Below are positions 16,927-24,561 of a DNA stretch of 64,000 nt, one piece after another (positions within the stretch are counted from its first letter, which is position 1; each line of letters begins with the position of its first letter). A program made the translations under genes and the position numbers. Under the pieces are notes generated by a model. The model saw nothing but the letters and a program-made list of their open reading frames with translations. It did no database searches and was not told where the DNA came from. The stretch spans positions 42,719-106,718 of the forward strand of contig NZ_JAAFZC010000006.1 in the NCBI RefSeq assembly GCF_010614805.1. Reading direction: 5' to 3'. The stretch comes from Pseudooceanicola aestuarii (GTDB lineage Bacteria > Pseudomonadota > Alphaproteobacteria > Rhodobacterales > Rhodobacteraceae).

Positions 16927-18003
16927 ATGGGCCTGGAGACAAAGAAAATGACCTTCCCGCCGGGTGCGGTGCAGGACGATGAACCCGACGGCAACAGCTT
17001 TGCCCTGCCCGCGCATGTGGCTGGATCGGGATCGCTGGACCAGCTGGCGGAGACCGCGCGCGACTATGCGCGGGCGGCGACCTCGGAGAATACGCTGACG
17101 GCCTATGCCCGCGACTGGGCGCATTTCACGCGCTGGTGTCGGATGAAAGGGACAGACCCCCTGCCCCCTGCGCCGGAGGTGATCGGCCTCTACCTTGCGG
17201 ATCTGGCCAGGGGAACGGCGCGGGGGCCGGCGCTGGCGGTCAGCACGATTGACCGCCGCCTGTCCGGCCTGTGCTGGAACTACGCGCAACGTGGCCTGCC
17301 CCTGGATCGCCGGGACCGTCATATCGCCGCCGTCCTGGCCGGGATCAGGCGCCGGCACGCGCGCCCTCCGGTGCAGAAGGCCGCGATCCTTGCGGAGGAC
17401 ATCCTGGCGATGACGGCCATTCTGCCCCATGATCTGCGCGGGCTGCGGGATCGCGCGATCCTGCTGCTGGGGTATGCCGGGGGGTTGCGCCGGTCGGAGA
17501 TCGTCAGCCTAGACCTGCACAAGGACGATACGCCGGACAGCGGCGGCTGGGTGGAGATCATGGCGGCCGGTGCTCTGCTGACCCTGAATGCCAAGACCGG
17601 CTGGCGCGAGGTGGAAATCGGCCGCGGATCCTCGGACCGGACCTGCCCGGTTCATGCGCTGGCGCAATGGTTGCATTTCGCGCGGATCGACTTTGGCCCG
17701 ATCTTCGTCGCCACGTCGCGCGATGGGACGCGCGCGCTGGACCGGCGGCTGAATGACCGCCATGTCGCCCGGCTGGTCAAGCGCTGCGTGCGCGACGCGG
17801 GTATCCGTGCGGACCTGCCGGAGGCGGAACGGCTGGCGCTGTTTTCCGGCCATTCCCTGCGCGCGGGTCTGGCCAGCGCGGCGGAGGTCGATGAACGGTA
17901 TGTGCAGAAACAACTTGGCCATGCTTCCGCCGAAATGACCCGCCGTTATCAACGGCGCCGTGATCGGTTCCGGGTGAACCTGACGAAAGCCGCCGGTCTG
18001 TAG
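16927..18003 (+). CDS. tyrosine recombinase / integrase
   Basis: A 358-residue site-specific recombinase. The SAM-like core-binding domain is at about 35-135 (SENTLTAYARDWAHFTRWCR). The catalytic residues Arg188, His309-x-x-Arg312, His332 and Tyr341 are all present. AGGGGG precedes the ATG at 16927. Its position beside par and scpB-like genes suggests plasmid dimer resolution rather than phage integration, and no attachment-site duplication was seen. It converges on parB with a hairpin between them. Confidence 0.9.
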   Translation: MGLETKKMTFPPGAVQDDEPDGNSFALPAHVAGSGSLDQLAETARDYARAATSENTLTAYARDWAHFTRWCRMKGTDPLPPAPEVIGLYLADLARGTARGPALAVSTIDRRLSGLCWNYAQRGLPLDRRDRHIAAVLAGIRRRHARPPVQKAAILAEDILAMTAILPHDLRGLRDRAILLLGYAGGLRRSEIVSLDLHKDDTPDSGGWVEIMAAGALLTLNAKTGWREVEIGRGSSDRTCPVHALAQWLHFARIDFGPIFVATSRDGTRALDRRLNDRHVARLVKRCVRDAGIRADLPEAERLALFSGHSLRAGLASAAEVDERYVQKQLGHASAEMTRRYQRRRDRFRVNLTKAAGL

Positions 18004-18065
18004 GCCGACACGGGGGACGACGCGTTCGCGACGACGGCGACGGCGACGGCGGGCCGGACACGCAA

Positions 18066-18096
18066 ACGCCCCCGGCGCCAACGCGTCCGGGGGCGT
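18066..18096. terminator. hairpin between the recombinase and parB
   Basis: ACGCCCCCGG pairs perfectly with CCGGGGGCGT around an 11-nt loop, between two convergent genes. There is no strong T run, so termination is inferred from position and stem strength. Confidence 0.6.
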
Positions 18097-18109
18097 ATCC
18101 GCCGGCCAG

Positions 18110-18125
18110 CTTATCCGCGGATAAG
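18110..18125. repeat. centromere-like palindrome, copy 1
   Basis: CTTATCCGCGGATAAG, inside a 20-bp perfect palindrome at 18108-18127 that reaches the parB stop codon. It is one of four copies of the 14-bp core TTATCCGCGGATAA, all within 2.6 kb of parAB. It is a probable ParB-binding parS site. Confidence 0.8.
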
Positions 18126-18126
18126 C

Positions 18127-19224
18127 TTAGCCCAGCCCGTCGATCAGGGAGGCGATCGCCCGTTCCAGCCGCGCCCGCTCGATAGTGGAGAAATCGCGCG
18201 CCACCTTGATTTCCAGCCGCCCCGGACCGGCGGTGCATTTCACCTGCCCGGCAGAACTTGAGATATGGAATGTGGTCTTGGTGCGTCCGCCCTGCCCTTT
18301 TGCCCTGGTGCCGGACGGCGCCGGTGCGTCGACTTCCGGATCGTTCTGGCCGGTGTGGGCGCGCAGGATGTCCAACTCCTGCTGAATGCTGCGGTTGTCC
18401 CAATCGGCCAGCGCCTCGCGGATCTGGCCGACGATCTCGGGCCGGGCCTTGATCTCCCGCGCCAGCGCAACGCCAAGGGCGCGCGGGATCTCTGTCGGGA
18501 AGCGCAACGCGCCGCTGAGCTGATCGAGCAGATAGGCGAAATTGCGGATGTAGCTGCGCTTGGAATAAGGCGCCGACTGGAACAGCGCGGCAACCGCGCC
18601 AGCCAGATCCTGAGCGTCGGTGCCCGGTTCGGCGGCGTAGTTCTGCGCGGCATAGGCCATCTCGGCAAAGGAGAGATCCTTGCGGATCACGTTCTCGTCC
18701 ACCATCCGGCGATACAGGCCGCTGATGTCCGGTTCCCCCGGCATGATCAGGGCCGGGATCTCGGCCCAGCCGCCCTGCCCGTCTTCTTCGGTCAGGCGAC
18801 GATAGGCGGTCAGCCGGCGGTGGCCCTGGATCAATTCGTAGCCGGAGCCATCGGGCCGGGGCATCACGCGGATCGGGTTCGACAGGCCCAGCTCCCGGAT
18901 GGAGGTGACCAGTTCGTCCAGTTCCATGTCGTCACCGGGGATACGGTCGCGCACCAACAGGCTGGTGTGCACCGCGTCCAGCGGGATCGACTGCACGACA
19001 TGCCCGGCATCGCGCAGCGCGACATATTCATGGGCCAGGGAATCGTTCTCCTCGCGGATCGCATCGGCGGCGGATTTGCGGGCCTTCACCGCCTGCGCGT
19101 TTTCGGCAATGGCACTGGCCATCGGGCCACGGCGCGGCGGCTCCTCATTCGGCGGTGCGGAGGCCGCCGGGGGGGTGTTCTCCTCCGGCAGGTCGATATC
19201 GAAGACGCGGCGTTTGCGGCTCAT
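18127..19224 (-). CDS. parB: plasmid partition protein ParB
   Basis: A 365-residue centromere-binding CTPase. The ParB/Srx domain (about 75-175) contains LSNPIRVMPRPDGSGYELIQ and the arginine patch G-H-R-R-L-T-A-Y-R-R. The central helix-turn-helix region (about 175-270) includes ENVIRKDLSFAEMAYA. A charged linker (DPEVDAPAPSGTRAKGQ) leads to a short C-terminal dimerisation part. The ATG overlaps the parA stop (ATGA), so the two form an operon. Four palindromes nearby are the likely binding sites. Confidence 0.93.
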   Translation of the reverse strand: MSRKRRVFDIDLPEENTPPAASAPPNEEPPRRGPMASAIAENAQAVKARKSAADAIREENDSLAHEYVALRDAGHVVQSIPLDAVHTSLLVRDRIPGDDMELDELVTSIRELGLSNPIRVMPRPDGSGYELIQGHRRLTAYRRLTEEDGQGGWAEIPALIMPGEPDISGLYRRMVDENVIRKDLSFAEMAYAAQNYAAEPGTDAQDLAGAVAALFQSAPYSKRSYIRNFAYLLDQLSGALRFPTEIPRALGVALAREIKARPEIVGQIREALADWDNRSIQQELDILRAHTGQNDPEVDAPAPSGTRAKGQGGRTKTTFHISSSAGQVKCTAGPGRLEIKVARDFSTIERARLERAIASLIDGLG

Positions 19225-20582
19225 GTGTTATCCTCCTCTGGCTGGACCTTATCCGCGGATAAGGACGCATCGGCCATGCCATCCCAATGCTGTTGCATCG
19301 CCGCGCGGTATTCGGCGAAGGCCCGGTCGAAACTGGCGCGGGCACGGCGCCAGGTTTCGCGGGTCATGTCGCGGTAGTCCATTTCGTAGATCGAACTCAG
19401 GAACCGGCCGGATTGTTCGACAGCGCGCGTCATCTCGACCGGGTGTTCGGCCATCTTGTCGCCGAACACCTTGCCAAAGGCCTCGAACATCGCGCGGTGC
19501 AGATCGTTGCCCGGCTCGTACCGCGTCAGCAGGAAGCGGACGTCGTGAAACGCCTTGGGCAGGGTAATCTTATCCGCGGATAAGGTATCGTCGAACCCAT
19601 AGGCCAGATCCTCCAGCGCCTCCGACAATTGCCCGATGAAGGAGGTGGTGGAATCGTATTCCCAATAGCCCGGCCCCGACGGCACATACAGCATGTCCGC
19701 GGCAAAGACCGCATTCATCGACTGGTAGCCGATCGCCGGCGGGCAGTCGAAGAACACCAGGTCCCATTGATCATCGGGCAGCTGGTCCAGGAACCGGTTC
19801 ACCGCCGCGAAGAACGACCATTCCGGGTTCAGGTGCCGGTACTGGGCCGAGGCGAATTCGACAAAGGCCGCATTGGCACAGGACGGGATCAGATCAATCG
19901 TCGGCCAGTTCGTCGGCTGGATGAAATCGCTGACCCGCAGATCCTGGATGCCCAGCCCGGTGATGGAGGAGGGCAGGGTGCGTTCCGGCAGCGCGGTGCC
20001 ACTGGCAGCGCCGCGGGGGGCGGCATTCTGCGCCTCCGTCTCGCGGATCAGGTCGCGGGCCATGATGCCCCAGACGGTGCGTTCCTCGCTGACATCGGTC
20101 AGGCCCATGGAATGGCTGAGCGTGGCCTGCGGATCGAAATCGACACAGAGCACGCGGTACCCCTCAAGCGCGGCGGCATGGGCGAAATGCAGCGCCACGG
20201 TGGACTTGCCCGCGCCACCCTTGAAATTGGCGATGGCGGTGCGGAAGGCCCGGCCGCCGGGGCGCGGCGGCATCAGGGTCTTGCCGCGCGGCTTGAGCTT
20301 GCGGCGTAGGGTGTTGACCTCTTCAAGGGTGAACCAGCGCTGGCGGCCCTCGGGCTCAACCATGCCGGAGGGCAGGGAGGGATCGGCCGCCATCTTGCCG
20401 CGAAAGGTGTTCTGGTTGATGCCCAGGATCAGCTCCGCCACCTCCCAGGAGGAAAACCGGCGCAGGGTCTTGCGGCTTTCGGGGGAGAAGGTCTGTTGAC
20501 GGATCCAGCTCTGCATCTTGAGCGAGCGGGACTGAATCTCCCGCAAGTCGGTATGGGTCAGCACGCGGCACCTCAAACGCAA
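19221..20582 (-). CDS. parA: plasmid partition ATPase ParA
   Basis: A 453-residue ParA/RepA-type ATPase. An N-terminal winged-helix region (about 25-95, SSWEVAELILGINQNTFRGK) precedes the deviant Walker A KGGAGKST at 121-128, then LCVDFDPQATLS (Walker A') and LVFFDCPPAIG (Walker B). The start is TTG at 20582 with a strong GGAGGAG 9 nt upstream. Two copies of the parS-like palindrome lie in its 3' half, where they are translated as L-S-A-D-K in two places, about 345 and near the C-terminus. ParB may therefore bind within this gene. Confidence 0.93.
   Translation of the reverse strand: MRLRCRVLTHTDLREIQSRSLKMQSWIRQQTFSPESRKTLRRFSSWEVAELILGINQNTFRGKMAADPSLPSGMVEPEGRQRWFTLEEVNTLRRKLKPRGKTLMPPRPGGRAFRTAIANFKGGAGKSTVALHFAHAAALEGYRVLCVDFDPQATLSHSMGLTDVSEERTVWGIMARDLIRETEAQNAAPRGAASGTALPERTLPSSITGLGIQDLRVSDFIQPTNWPTIDLIPSCANAAFVEFASAQYRHLNPEWSFFAAVNRFLDQLPDDQWDLVFFDCPPAIGYQSMNAVFAADMLYVPSGPGYWEYDSTTSFIGQLSEALEDLAYGFDDTLSADKITLPKAFHDVRFLLTRYEPGNDLHRAMFEAFGKVFGDKMAEHPVEMTRAVEQSGRFLSSIYEMDYRDMTRETWRRARASFDRAFAEYRAAMQQHWDGMADASLSADKVQPEEDNT
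19248..19263. repeat. centromere-like palindrome, copy 2 (inside parA 3' end)
   Basis: CTTATCCGCGGATAAG within the last codons of parA, translated as L-S-A-D-K. Same sequence as copies 1 and 3. Confidence 0.8.
19569..19584. repeat. centromere-like palindrome, copy 3 (inside parA)
   Basis: CTTATCCGCGGATAAG within parA, again translated as L-S-A-D-K in an unrelated stretch of the protein. Repetition of a 16-mer in two parts of one gene points to DNA-level selection. Confidence 0.8.
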
Positions 20583-20677
20583 ATTGTTGTTCTCCTCCGG
20601 TTTACGCCCAATTTGCCATTTTTGTCGAGTTGCAATTATACTGGAGCTGAAGGGCGCACAGCGGTCGCCAGGCCAGG

Positions 20678-20693
20678 CTTATCCGCGGATAAC
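20678..20693. repeat. centromere-like palindrome, copy 4
   Basis: CTTATCCGCGGATAAC: the 14-bp core is perfect and the outer base pair differs from copies 1-3. It lies about 95 bp upstream of parA in the origin candidate, where ParB binding could also affect parAB transcription. Confidence 0.75.
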
Positions 20694-20761
20694 CAGCCGC
20701 CCCGCCGCGAATCGCAGTGTCCCGGCGCGACCGCTGCCTGATGGACAAGGTCGCGACAGAT

Positions 20762-20823
20762 GGGGGGACACCATGGGGCGACACACAAGCGGTTGAGGGG
20801 ACATCCTGGCTGTTTGGGGGGAC
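20762..20823 (+). repeat. iteron-like direct repeats GGGGNGACA
   Basis: Four direct copies: GGGGGGACA at 20762-20770, GGGGCGACA at 20775-20783, GAGGGGACA at 20795-20803 and GGGGGGACA at 20815-20823. The last two and the middle spacing are 20 bp apart (about two helical turns); the first interval is 13 bp. They lie next to an AT-rich stretch and could bind the initiator. Confidence 0.55.
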
Positions 20824-21027
20824 ATACAGCACGACCCCCTATACCAAATACATACCCTTTTTCTTCGAAACAGGTTAGGAGACCGAGGCCCAAGTGACTC
20901 GAATCCTTGACAAGTCCCGCCTCTTCAACGCTAATCGCTGCAAGATCGGGAAAAGCGTTCAAATCACCTGCGCAGACAGGTTGCATCCCGAATGGCAGGA
21001 CCGGGGCACCGTCGAACGAGGGCAGAG

Positions 21028-21759
21028 ATGCGGACATGGACAGGACAGGGGCCCTCCGCGGCCCTGGATACGCACAAGCGGTTGACGGGTCCGGGCGCGT
21101 CATCGCGCAAATACGATATCATCACCGCGCTGCTGGTGACCACCGCCCGTGGCAATGCGGATGTCGGACGGCTGGCGATGCGGCTGTCATTGCTGATCAC
21201 GGCACGGTTCAACTGGCGGCAGGAAAGCTTTGCCGTCGCCCAGAAGGAAATGGCCCGGATGTGGGGCGTCACCGAACGCACGGCCAAGAGGGAGATCGCG
21301 GCGATGCGGGCGCGGGGCTGGATCGCGGTCAGCGTACCGGCGGCGCGGGGCAGGGTGGCACAACACCGGATCGATTTCGATGCCGTGCTGCGCGAGACGA
21401 TGCCGCATTGGGACGCGGTTGGCCCCGATTTCGCCGCCCGCATGACCGGGCGCCCCGAAGCCCCGGAGGTGCCCGACAACGTGGTCCCCTTTGCCGCCAG
21501 CGCGGTACCGGCGCCCGGATCGGGCACGCCCTGGGGCGCCACCTGCGAGAAGCTGCGCGCTCAGGACCCCGCTGTCTTCGACGCCTGGTTCGCGCGGCTG
21601 GTGCCGGTAGAGGACGAGGCGCCGGTGCTGACCTTGCAGGCGCCGTCGCGCTTTGTCGCCGATTACGTGCGCACCCATTTCCGCACCCGACTGCTGGCCG
21701 CCGCGCTGAGCGCCGAACCCGGCCTGCGCGACGTGGAGGTGATCTGGACGGAAGAGTGA
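21028..21759 (+). CDS. DnaA-like plasmid replication initiator
   Basis: A 243-residue protein with two recognisable parts. Residues about 20-110 form a winged-helix region (FAVAQKEMARMWGVTERTAK, REIAAMRARGWI). The C-terminal 75 residues resemble DnaA domain I: W-x-x-L...DPAVFDAWFARLVPV, then LTLQAPSRFVADYVRTHF. There is no AAA+ ATPase domain, so this is not chromosomal DnaA. This architecture fits the DnaA-like replicase of Rhodobacterales plasmids, which sits beside parAB as here. The ATG at 21028 follows GAGGG. The in-frame ATG at 20992 lacks a ribosome site. Confidence 0.85.
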   Translation: MRTWTGQGPSAALDTHKRLTGPGASSRKYDIITALLVTTARGNADVGRLAMRLSLLITARFNWRQESFAVAQKEMARMWGVTERTAKREIAAMRARGWIAVSVPAARGRVAQHRIDFDAVLRETMPHWDAVGPDFAARMTGRPEAPEVPDNVVPFAASAVPAPGSGTPWGATCEKLRAQDPAVFDAWFARLVPVEDEAPVLTLQAPSRFVADYVRTHFRTRLLAAALSAEPGLRDVEVIWTEE

Positions 21760-21885
21760 GACCGGTCGCCGATCGCAGGGCGTCCGGGACGTGGCAGACG
21801 GCGGGCGGGCGCCGCAGGCCGACCGGTAGACAGGAGGCAGGCTGGCCGGGCCGGTCAGTGACCACCCGCCCGGCAGATCCGCGCC

Positions 21886-22671
21886 CTACCGGCCCTGCCA
21901 GACCGGGGGCCGGCCTTCGGCAAAGGCGCGGGCGCCTTCGACGCGGTCCTCGCTGGCCATCAGCCGCTGGTGCAGCGCCAGTTCCAGGGCCAGCCCGGCG
22001 GGGCCTCCGAAATCGGCGGCGCCACGGGTACTGCGCACGGCGGCCTGCACGGCGAGGGGGGGCAGCGCCATCAGGCGGTCGGCATATCGCATCACCTCGT
22101 CCATCAGCCTGTCGGGCGGGACCACGCGGTTGACCAGGCCCAGCTCTTCGGCGCGGGGGGCGTCCAGCTCTGCGCCGCTCAGCAGCAGGTCCAACGCGCG
22201 CCGTCCGCCAAGCGCCCGGGCGAGGAACTGTGTTCCGCCCATCCCCGGCATCACGCCGCGCTGAAGTTCGGGCAGGGCAAACCGCGCGTTGGTCGCGGCA
22301 ATGACCAGATCGCTGGACAGGGCCAGTTCGGCCCCGCCGCCATGGGCGGCCCCGTTCACCGCCGCGATCACCGGAAACTCGAAACTGCCCCGCAGGGTCA
22401 GGCCCAGACGGTGGGTCAGGTGTTGGGCGCGGGCGGCCTCGGCATTCAGGGTCGCCCGCTCCTTCAGATCCGCGCCGGAGCAGAAGGCCCTGTCCCCGCT
22501 GCCGGTGATCACCAGCGCCCGCATCTCCGGGCGCATGGCCAGCCGGGTATAGAGATCGACCAGCGCCCGCCCGCTGGCCGTGGTCAGCGCGTTGCGGGCG
22601 GCGGGCCGGTCGATGGTGACGATGACCAGACCGCGCGCAGGTTCCTCTACCCGCAGCCCGGCGTCAAACAT
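21886..22671 (-). CDS. enoyl-CoA hydratase/isomerase family protein
   Basis: A 261-residue crotonase-fold enzyme. The oxyanion-hole segments are RAFCSGADLKE and AAVNGAAHGGGAELALSSDL. ALPELQRGVMPGMGGTQFL has Glu and Gly at the positions of catalytic loops. It probably hydrates an unsaturated or carboxylated acyl-CoA made by the carboxylase of the same locus. The ATG at 22671 overlaps the end of dctM by 8 nt. A TTG at 22692 would extend it by seven residues. It is the last gene of the minus-strand operon. Confidence 0.88.
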   Translation of the reverse strand: MFDAGLRVEEPARGLVIVTIDRPAARNALTTASGRALVDLYTRLAMRPEMRALVITGSGDRAFCSGADLKERATLNAEAARAQHLTHRLGLTLRGSFEFPVIAAVNGAAHGGGAELALSSDLVIAATNARFALPELQRGVMPGMGGTQFLARALGGRRALDLLLSGAELDAPRAEELGLVNRVVPPDRLMDEVMRYADRLMALPPLAVQAAVRSTRGAADFGGPAGLALELALHQRLMASEDRVEGARAFAEGRPPVWQGR

Positions 22672-23929
22672 GGCTGGGCAGCCAGGTGGCAAAGGCCGGC
22701 ACCAGGATCATCAGCAACCCGTAGAGGATGCCCAGCAGCAGGAACCCAGGCAGTTCGGCAAAGGCCTTCTCAGGTGACATGCGGATCACCGCCGCCCCGG
22801 TATAGAGGCCGACGCAAACCGGCGGGGTCAGCATCCCCAGCCCGACAAAAGCACCGAGGACGATGTAATACTGGATCGGGTCGATGCCGATGGGCCCCAG
22901 GGCCGCCAGGGTCATCGGCACCACCAGGTATAGGATCGGCACCACTTCGACAAAGGTGCCCAGCAGCAGGCATGCCACGGCCACCATGATCAGAAAGGTG
23001 ATCCGCCCGGTGCCCATGTCGGTCAGGAAGGTGATGAGGTGCTGCGGCGCCTGGGTGAAGGTCAGGATGACCGACAGAAAGGTTGCCATGGCGATGATGA
23101 CGAAGATGGCACTGGTGGCCACGGCGGTGGCCATCAGCCCTTCGGCCAGGCCGCGCAGGGTCAGCTCGCGATAGACGAAAAAGCCGATGAGCATCGCCCA
23201 GGCCCCGGCGACCGCAGCGGATTCCGCCGCCGTCAGCATGCCGCTGTAGATCCCGCCCAGAATGATCACCGGCGTCAGAAGGGCCGGCACGGCCTTGGTG
23301 AACCTGTTGCGCCGCTCGGACCAGCTGGCCTTGGGCGTGCGGGGAATATGGCGGCAGCGATAGGCGACATAGGCGCCCAGCATGACCATCAGCACGATGC
23401 CCGGCACGATACCGGCCGCGAAGGTCTTGGAAACCGGGACGGAGGTCAGGGAGGAATAGATGATCGCCGCGTTGCTGGGTGGGATCAGCCCTTCGAGCAG
23501 CGCGGCCATGGCCGCCAGCACGACGACAAAGGCCTTGGGATAGCCCTCTTCGATCATGCGCGGCATCAGGATGGTGCCGATTGCCGTGATCGCCGCCAGG
23601 ATGGAGCCGCAGAAAGCCGCGAAGAACCCCATGGCCAGCACCATCGACACGCCCAGCCCGCCGGGCCAATGCCCGACAAGGGCGACGCAGAAATTCACCA
23701 GTCGCCCGGCGATGCCGCCCTTGACCATGGTGTAGCCGGCAAAGATGAACAACGGCACCGCCAGCAGGATCTGTTTGCTGACCGCGGAGAAGGAGACCTG
23801 AAGCAGGGTCGCCCACGGAAGGTTCAGGTCCAGCGACGCGATCAGCACACTGCCGACGCCGAACACCAGAAAGATCGGCACCGAAATGATCAGCAGGAAG
23901 GTGGAAACTGCGAGAGATACGGGGATCAT
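22664..23929 (-). CDS. dctM: TRAP transporter large permease DctM
   Basis: A 421-residue inner-membrane protein with about 12 hydrophobic segments, typical of the DctM subunit of TRAP transporters. Family stretches include AVPLFIFAGYTMVKGGIAGR, FCGSILAAITAIGTILMPRM and EGLIPPSNAAIIYSSLTSVP. It works with DctQ and the periplasmic DctP in sodium-coupled uptake of organic acids. It overlaps dctQ by 4 nt (23926-23929). Confidence 0.93.
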   Translation of the reverse strand: MIPVSLAVSTFLLIISVPIFLVFGVGSVLIASLDLNLPWATLLQVSFSAVSKQILLAVPLFIFAGYTMVKGGIAGRLVNFCVALVGHWPGGLGVSMVLAMGFFAAFCGSILAAITAIGTILMPRMIEEGYPKAFVVVLAAMAALLEGLIPPSNAAIIYSSLTSVPVSKTFAAGIVPGIVLMVMLGAYVAYRCRHIPRTPKASWSERRNRFTKAVPALLTPVIILGGIYSGMLTAAESAAVAGAWAMLIGFFVYRELTLRGLAEGLMATAVATSAIFVIIAMATFLSVILTFTQAPQHLITFLTDMGTGRITFLIMVAVACLLLGTFVEVVPILYLVVPMTLAALGPIGIDPIQYYIVLGAFVGLGMLTPPVCVGLYTGAAVIRMSPEKAFAELPGFLLLGILYGLLMILVPAFATWLPSHV

Positions 23930-24465
23930 GCCAGACCGCCTTCCGTGTCGGGAGTAACCGTTTCACCGCGCGCCAGGGACAGCGCGCTGAGGATCATGCG
24001 TTCGATGGCGAACCAGGCCAGCAGGGCAAAGCCCACCGGGAACGAGGTGTAGATCCACCACAGCGGAAACCGGATGCCTGTCTCTGTCGTCTGGTTGAGC
24101 CGCATGAAAAAGCGTAGCGCATCCATCCCGCCCCAGAAGAACCAGACCGAAGCGGCCAGGATGATCACCCCGATCCCGAGACTGAGCATCTGTTCGCGCC
24201 GATCCGACAACAGCGCGGGCAGCATGTCGACGGTGATATGGTGGTTGGAGCGGAGCAGGACGCCCATCATCGGGAAGACCACCCAGGGCATCAGCAACGG
24301 GGGCAGGTCGTTCAATATCGCGTAGCCGAAGCCGAAGAAGAAACGTTCGAACGCCGATACGGTCAGGGCGAAAATGGCGAATGCAACACCGCAACAGGCT
24401 ACGAACTGACACAGACGCGCCAGCCAGGTGTTCATTCGGAGATAGAATTTCAATGTGTTTTTCAC
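23926..24465 (-). CDS. dctQ: TRAP transporter small permease DctQ
   Basis: About 179 residues with four hydrophobic segments; RSNHHITVDMLP is the conserved DctQ region. The frame opens at 24537, but I prefer the GTG at 24465, which has GGAG about 8 nt upstream. An ATG at 24435 is also possible but lacks a ribosome site. Partner of the overlapping dctM. Confidence 0.88.
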   Translation of the reverse strand: MKNTLKFYLRMNTWLARLCQFVACCGVAFAIFALTVSAFERFFFGFGYAILNDLPPLLMPWVVFPMMGVLLRSNHHITVDMLPALLSDRREQMLSLGIGVIILAASVWFFWGGMDALRFFMRLNQTTETGIRFPLWWIYTSFPVGFALLAWFAIERMILSALSLARGETVTPDTEGGLA

Positions 24466-24531
24466 AGGCGGCTCCAACGCGGCTGGCCGGTCAGGGCCAT
24501 GCGGTGCGATAGTTGGGATGGGCGAGGGGGG

Positions 24532-24553
24532 GGGCACCGTCAGCGCGGTGCCC
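24532..24553 (-). terminator. intercistronic hairpin between dctP and dctQM
   Basis: GGGCACCG pairs with CGGTGCCC around a 6-nt loop, 9 nt after the dctP stop. There is no T run on the minus strand, so it is more likely an RNA-stabilising or attenuating hairpin that raises the binding protein above the permeases. Confidence 0.55.
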
Positions 24554-24561
24554 GCCTGGGA

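Larger units (their letters stand above)
20583..21027. other. candidate plasmid origin between parA and the initiator gene
   Basis: A 445-bp intergenic stretch between divergent parA and initiator genes. It holds the fourth palindrome, a cluster of GGGG-N-GACA-like direct repeats (20762-20823), and an AT-richer stretch at about 20837-20875 (CCTATACCAAATACATACC and a T run). Direct repeats followed by an AT-rich segment beside the initiator is the usual layout of an iteron-type origin. No gene was recognised in it. Confidence 0.6.

Noticed and set aside
18030..18052. GACGGCGACGG triplet-like repeat after the recombinase gene
   Set aside because: It is short, imperfect and typical of GC-rich low-complexity DNA; no function is supported.
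18110..20693. Reading the TTATCCGCGGATAA sites as DnaA boxes because of the TTATCC half
   Set aside because: The sites are full palindromes clustered in parAB and lack the TTATCCACA form, so a ParB centromere role is more likely.
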